A stretch of DNA of 64,000 nt from Paraburkholderia atlantica. Its GTDB lineage: Bacteria > Pseudomonadota > Gammaproteobacteria > Burkholderiales > Burkholderiaceae. The stretch spans positions 372,001-436,000 of the forward strand of contig NZ_WHNQ01000002.1 in the NCBI RefSeq assembly GCF_009362785.1. The letters are read 5' to 3'. Position 1 is the stretch's first letter, and each line of letters starts with the position of its first letter. Both the position numbers and the translations under genes were made by a program. Of this stretch, positions 60,755 through 64,000 are shown in pieces. Below the pieces are notes generated by a model. That model saw only the letters and a program-made list of their open reading frames with translations, made no database searches and was not told where the DNA came from.

Positions 60755-61669
60755 TTATGACCCGTTCGCGGCCGAACCGATGAAGAACTCCCTCGCGAGC
60801 GCGATCTGGTCCGCCGCGAGAAACGCCGGCGCGTGCCCGACGCCCGCGATCTCCACGCTCGATACGGCACGCCCGGCCGACACCATCTTCGTGACCGTTT
60901 CACGCGACAGCAAATCCGACTGTTCGCCGCGCACCACGAGCACCGGGCCCTGGAACGATGCGAGCGAATGCCACAGCGCCGCTTCGCCGAGCTTCGCCGC
61001 TTCCTCGGTGACCGCCGCGAACGGCTGGGCGATGCGCGGGTCATAGCGCAGCACCCACGCGCCGTCGTCCTCGCGCAGCAACGGCGTATTGATTTCGCGC
61101 CATTCGTCCGGCGTCAGCGGGCCGAAGCCCTGCGCGAGTTGCGCCGCGTAGTCGACACCCTGTTGCAGCGTATCGAAGCGTGCGGGCTTGCCGAGGTAAT
61201 CGCCGATGCGCTTGACCGCGACCGGCTCCAGATGCGGCCCGACGTCGTTCAGCAGCAGCTTGCGGATCGGTGTGTCCGGCAGACCGGCGAGTCCCATGCC
61301 GATCAGGCCGCCCATCGAAGTGCCGAACCAGTCGACGGTGTCGACGTCGAGCCGCGCGATCAGCGTAACCATGTCGGCGACGTATTGCGGCACCGCGTAT
61401 AAGTTGGGGTTGGCGAGCCACGACGACAAGCCCCGGCCAACCACGTCCGGGCACACGACCCGATAGGTGTCCGCGAAGTTGGCGGCGAGTCGGTCGAAAT
61501 CGCGCCCCGATCGCGTCAGTCCGTGCACGCACAGCAACACGCGCGGATTGGCCGGATCGCCCCATTCGGTGTAGGCGACGCGATGCAGGCCGGCAGCGCT
61601 CGCGCACTGCACGTAACGTTGACGCGGCTCGGGCCGCCCGGTGGTGGAAGCGGAAGTCGTTGCGGTCAT
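60755..61669 (-). CDS. Alpha/beta hydrolase
   Basis: 304 aa from ATG 61669 with AAGGAC upstream. Oxyanion region VHGLTRSGRDFD, nucleophile elbow GTSMGG (Ser about residue 118), acid in VRGEQSDLL and His in GVGHAPAF. Cytoplasmic, no signal. Substrate unknown. It lies upstream of the RidA gene, 79 bp away, on the same strand. Confidence 0.85.
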   Translation of the reverse strand: MTATTSASTTGRPEPRQRYVQCASAAGLHRVAYTEWGDPANPRVLLCVHGLTRSGRDFDRLAANFADTYRVVCPDVVGRGLSSWLANPNLYAVPQYVADMVTLIARLDVDTVDWFGTSMGGLIGMGLAGLPDTPIRKLLLNDVGPHLEPVAVKRIGDYLGKPARFDTLQQGVDYAAQLAQGFGPLTPDEWREINTPLLREDDGAWVLRYDPRIAQPFAAVTEEAAKLGEAALWHSLASFQGPVLVVRGEQSDLLSRETVTKMVSAGRAVSSVEIAGVGHAPAFLAADQIALAREFFIGSAANGS

Positions 61670-61799
61670 CTGGTGTCCTTGCAAAGACGCTGCGGATTGG
61701 GCTGCGAACGATTGTAAACCGCTTCGTCGCGCGGCAAGCATCGGCCAGAAGGCTTAGGAAGATGGAGCAAACCGTCCGCCGCATCCGGCGCCGCGCGCC

Positions 61800-61836
61800 A
61801 AAAATAGAACGGGCGAGACTCGCGTCTCGCCCGTCC
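61800..61836 (-). terminator. Terminator after the CoA-transferase pair
   Basis: Perfect stem ACGGGCGAGAC / GTCTCGCCCGT with loop TCGC, followed on the minus strand by TTCTATTTTTGG. Confidence 0.88.
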
Positions 61837-61895
61837 GGAAAACATCGTTGCCGCCGCGTGGTCGCATCGACGCGCGCAGCGGCGTTTCACCCGCG

Positions 61896-62537
61896 TCAGC
61901 TCACCGCGCTCACGTCGAGCGGCGCGCCGGTCTTCGCCTTGATTTCGTCGACGCTCACGCCCGGAGCAAGTTCGGTCACTTTCAAGCCGTTTTCGGTCAC
62001 TTCGATCACGCCGAGATCGGTGATGATCTCGTCGACCACACTCACGCCCGTCAGCGGCAGCGTGCATTCTTCGAGGATCTTGTGCTGATCGCCCTTGGCG
62101 ACGTGCTCCATCAGCACGACCACGCGCTTGACGCCCGCGACCAGGTCCATCGCGCCGCCCATGCCCTTGATCATCTTGCCCGGGATCATCCAGTTCGCGA
62201 GATCGCCCTTCTTGCTGATCTGCATCGCGCCGAGAATCGCCAGATTGATGTGGCCGCCGCGAATCATCGCAAACGAATCCGCCGACGAGAAAATCGACGA
62301 CCCCGGCAGCGTCGTCACCGTCTGCTTGCCTGCGTTGATCAGGTCCGCGTCGACTTCGTCTTCGGTCGGCGACGGGCCGATGCCGAGCAGACCGTTTTCC
62401 GACTGCAGCCACACTTCGACGCCCGCCGGCACGTGGTTGGCAACCAGCGTCGGCAAGCCGATGCCGAGATTCACGTAAAAGCCGTCCTGCAGTTCCTTCG
62501 CCGCGCGCGCGGCCATTTCGTCACGAGTCCATGCCAT
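61896..62537 (-). CDS. scoB: 3-oxoacid CoA-transferase subunit B
   Basis: 213 aa. Type I CoA-transferase beta subunit with the catalytic Glu in [11 protein letters not shown] (about residues 45-55) and the glycine-rich [14 protein letters not shown] region ([12 protein letters not shown]). Together with subunit A it transfers CoA from succinyl-CoA to acetoacetate or a 3-oxoadipate-like acid. AAAGGAG lies upstream of ATG 62537, 2 bp after subunit A. Confidence 0.92.
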   Translation of the reverse strand: MAWTRDEMAARAAKELQDGFYVNLGIGLPTLVANHVPAGVEVWLQSENGLLGIGPSPTEDEVDADLINAGKQTVTTLPGSSIFSSADSFAMIRGGHINLAILGAMQISKKGDLANWMIPGKMIKGMGGAMDLVAGVKRVVVLMEHVAKGDQHKILEECTLPLTGVSVVDEIITDLGVIEVTENGLKVTELAPGVSVDEIKAKTGAPLDVSAVS

Positions 62538-62539
62538 GA

Positions 62540-63244
62540 TCAGTCTCCTTTCGCGCGGACGACGCGTTGTTCGATGCGTTTTTCCGGATGCGCATTCAGC
62601 ACGATGCGCTGCACGAAGATGCCAGGCGTGTGGATCGCGTCCGGGTCGAGCTCGCCCACTTCGACGATCTCTTCGACTTCTGCGACGGTGATGCGGCCAG
62701 CCATCGCGCACATCGGATTGAAGTTGCGCGCGGTGCGGCGATAGATCAGGTTGCCGGCCTTGTCGGCCTTCCATGCCTTGACGAGCGCGATATCGGCGGT
62801 CAGCGAATGTTCGAGCACGTAGTGGTTCTCGCCGAACTGGCGGGTCTCCTTGCCCTCGGCGATCTGCGTGCCAAAGCCGGTGTTCGTGAAAAACGCCGGG
62901 ATGCCAGAGCCGCCCGCGCGCAGCTTCTCGGCGAGCGTGCCTTGCGGCGTGAATTCGAGCTCGAGTTCGCCGGCCAGGTACTGGCGCTCGAACTCCTTGT
63001 TCTCACCGACGTACGACGAGATCATCTTCTTGATCTGACGTGTCTCGAGCAGCAGGCCGAGGCCGAAACCGTCGACGCCCGCATTGTTGCTGATGCAGGT
63101 GATGCCCTGCACCTTCGAATCGCGCAGCGCCGCGATCAGCGCCTCAGGAATGCCGCACAACCCGAAGCCGCCGACGGCGAACGTCTGCCCGTCCTTGACG
63201 ATGTCCTTCAGCGCCTCGGCGGCGCCTGGATAGACCTTGTTCAT
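62540..63244 (-). CDS. scoA: 3-oxoacid CoA-transferase subunit A
   Basis: 234 aa. Alpha subunit with the [13 protein letters not shown] motif (about residues 25-37) and [20 protein letters not shown] precedes ATG 63244; the longer frame to 63304 is non-coding in character. First gene of the two-gene operon. Given the neighbouring box and pim-like genes it could serve ketone-body or aromatic end-product use; the acid specificity is not resolved. Confidence 0.92.
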   Translation of the reverse strand: MNKVYPGAAEALKDIVKDGQTFAVGGFGLCGIPEALIAALRDSKVQGITCISNNAGVDGFGLGLLLETRQIKKMISSYVGENKEFERQYLAGELELEFTPQGTLAEKLRAGGSGIPAFFTNTGFGTQIAEGKETRQFGENHYVLEHSLTADIALVKAWKADKAGNLIYRRTARNFNPMCAMAGRITVAEVEEIVEVGELDPDAIHTPGIFVQRIVLNAHPEKRIEQRVVRAKGD

Positions 63245-63471
63245 CTGTATGTCCCTTCCTCTATGGAAACCCGAAACCAACCTATACGCAGGCCGCCGGA
63301 TCATTGCGGCTGATATCGCAACTGGCGAACTTCACGTCGCCTCACGATACCGCTACGTCATTCTAGTAGTCATCCGCGGCATGCGCCGCGTCGTCATCTG
63401 CCCGAAAGAGTACGCTGGGCCCGCCATGCGGCACAATACGCAAAAATACATAAGTACTTGCCGCCCCGCCC

Positions 63472-64000
63472 ATGCCCGCCCTGGATTACCGCACTGCCTT
63501 TCACCTCGCGCCGATCGGACTCGTACTGTCGCGCGAGCGGACCATCGAAGACTGCAACGACGAACTCGCGTCGATTTTCGGCTACGCGCGCGACGCGCTG
63601 ATCGGTCAGTCGTTCCAGGTGTTGTATCCATCGGCGGATGAGTTCGAGCGGATCGGCGCGCGCATTCCGCCGATCATGACCGCACAAGGCAGCTACGCGG
63701 ACGACCGCATCATGAAGCGCGCGAACGGCGAGCTGTTCTGGTGTCACGTGACGGGCCGCGCGCAGCAGCGCACCGACCCGCACGCGGCGGGTGTCTGGAC
63801 CTTCGAGGATCTGAGCGCGACCCGCCGGGTCGCGGTGGAACTGACGCCGCGCGAGCGCGAGATCGCCGCGCAACTGGTGACGGGCAAGACCAGCAAGCAG
63901 ATCGGCCGCGTGCTCGACATCAGCCCGCGCACGGTCGACGTCTACCGTGCGCGGCTCATGCGTAAATACGATACGGGCAATGCGACCGAGCTGTTGCAGC
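63472..64000 (+). CDS. PAS-domain LuxR-family response regulator (3' end outside the window)
   Basis: At least 176 aa visible. N-terminal PAS domain (YRTAFHLAPIGLVLSRERTI ... FGYARDALIGQSFQVLYP, about residues 6-110) and a C-terminal LuxR HTH (LTPREREIAAQLVTGKTSKQ, SPRTVDVYRARLMRKYD). No receiver or autoinducer domain. Divergent from the CoA-transferase operon with 227 bp between them. Such PAS-LuxR proteins occur as single-component sensors; the signal is unknown. Confidence 0.85.
   Translation, partial: MPALDYRTAFHLAPIGLVLSRERTIEDCNDELASIFGYARDALIGQSFQVLYPSADEFERIGARIPPIMTAQGSYADDRIMKRANGELFWCHVTGRAQQRTDPHAAGVWTFEDLSATRRVAVELTPREREIAAQLVTGKTSKQIGRVLDISPRTVDVYRARLMRKYDTGNATELLQ

Overview
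The window is high-GC chromosomal DNA of a betaproteobacterium, most likely Paraburkholderia or Burkholderia. The basis is the gene order thrS-infC-rpmI-rplT-pheS-pheT-ihfA-merR-tRNA-Pro, the aerobic benzoyl-CoA (box) cluster, the DUF2844/DUF3443 pair and the general protein character. No species can be fixed from the sequence alone.

Layout. 1-3.5 kb: Tat-exported molybdopterin oxidoreductase (cut by the window edge), its cytochrome b561-type partner, a DUF1223 protein, a small exported protein and rnk. 3.7-5.8 kb: TPP riboswitch and thiC. 6-14.3 kb: small lipoproteins, L-lactate permease, a DMT exporter, bamC, the DUF2844/DUF3443 pair, and a frameshifted, truncated CadD-type transporter. 14.7-16.7 kb: leuA preceded by a Leu-rich (CTA-rich) leader peptide ORF. 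16.8-26.6 kb: an orphan amino-acid binding protein, then boxA, boxB, boxC and boxR on the minus strand and, divergently, a DUF4863 protein, benzoate-CoA ligase and an alpha/beta hydrolase. Together these activate benzoate to benzoyl-CoA, epoxidise it and open the ring hydrolytically under BoxR control. 26.7-38.2 kb: lipoprotein, Tat-exported phospholipase C, an acyl-CoA synthetase, a glycosyltransferase, and a LysR regulator divergent from a bifunctional beta-oxidation enzyme and two acyl-CoA dehydrogenases (pim-like).

39.89-49.46 kb: an integrated mobile element of about 9.5 kb in tRNA-Pro(GGG), bounded by a 40-bp direct repeat of the tRNA 3' half. It holds a tyrosine integrase, an AlpA regulator, a D5N/SF3 helicase, a lone HK97-type major capsid protein with small coupled genes, and a lower-GC cargo segment whose 562-aa protein ends in a PD-(D/E)XK-nuclease-like motif set. 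No portal, terminase, protease or tail gene is present, so it looks like a minimal phage satellite. It is the most unusual part of the window.

49.4-60.3 kb: tRNA-Pro, a MerR regulator, ihfA, pheT, pheS, rplT, rpmI, infC (ATC start), thrS, tRNA-Val(GAC) and relA, all on the minus strand. 60.3-64 kb: a RidA protein, an alpha/beta hydrolase, a 3-oxoacid CoA-transferase pair and the beginning of a PAS-LuxR regulator.
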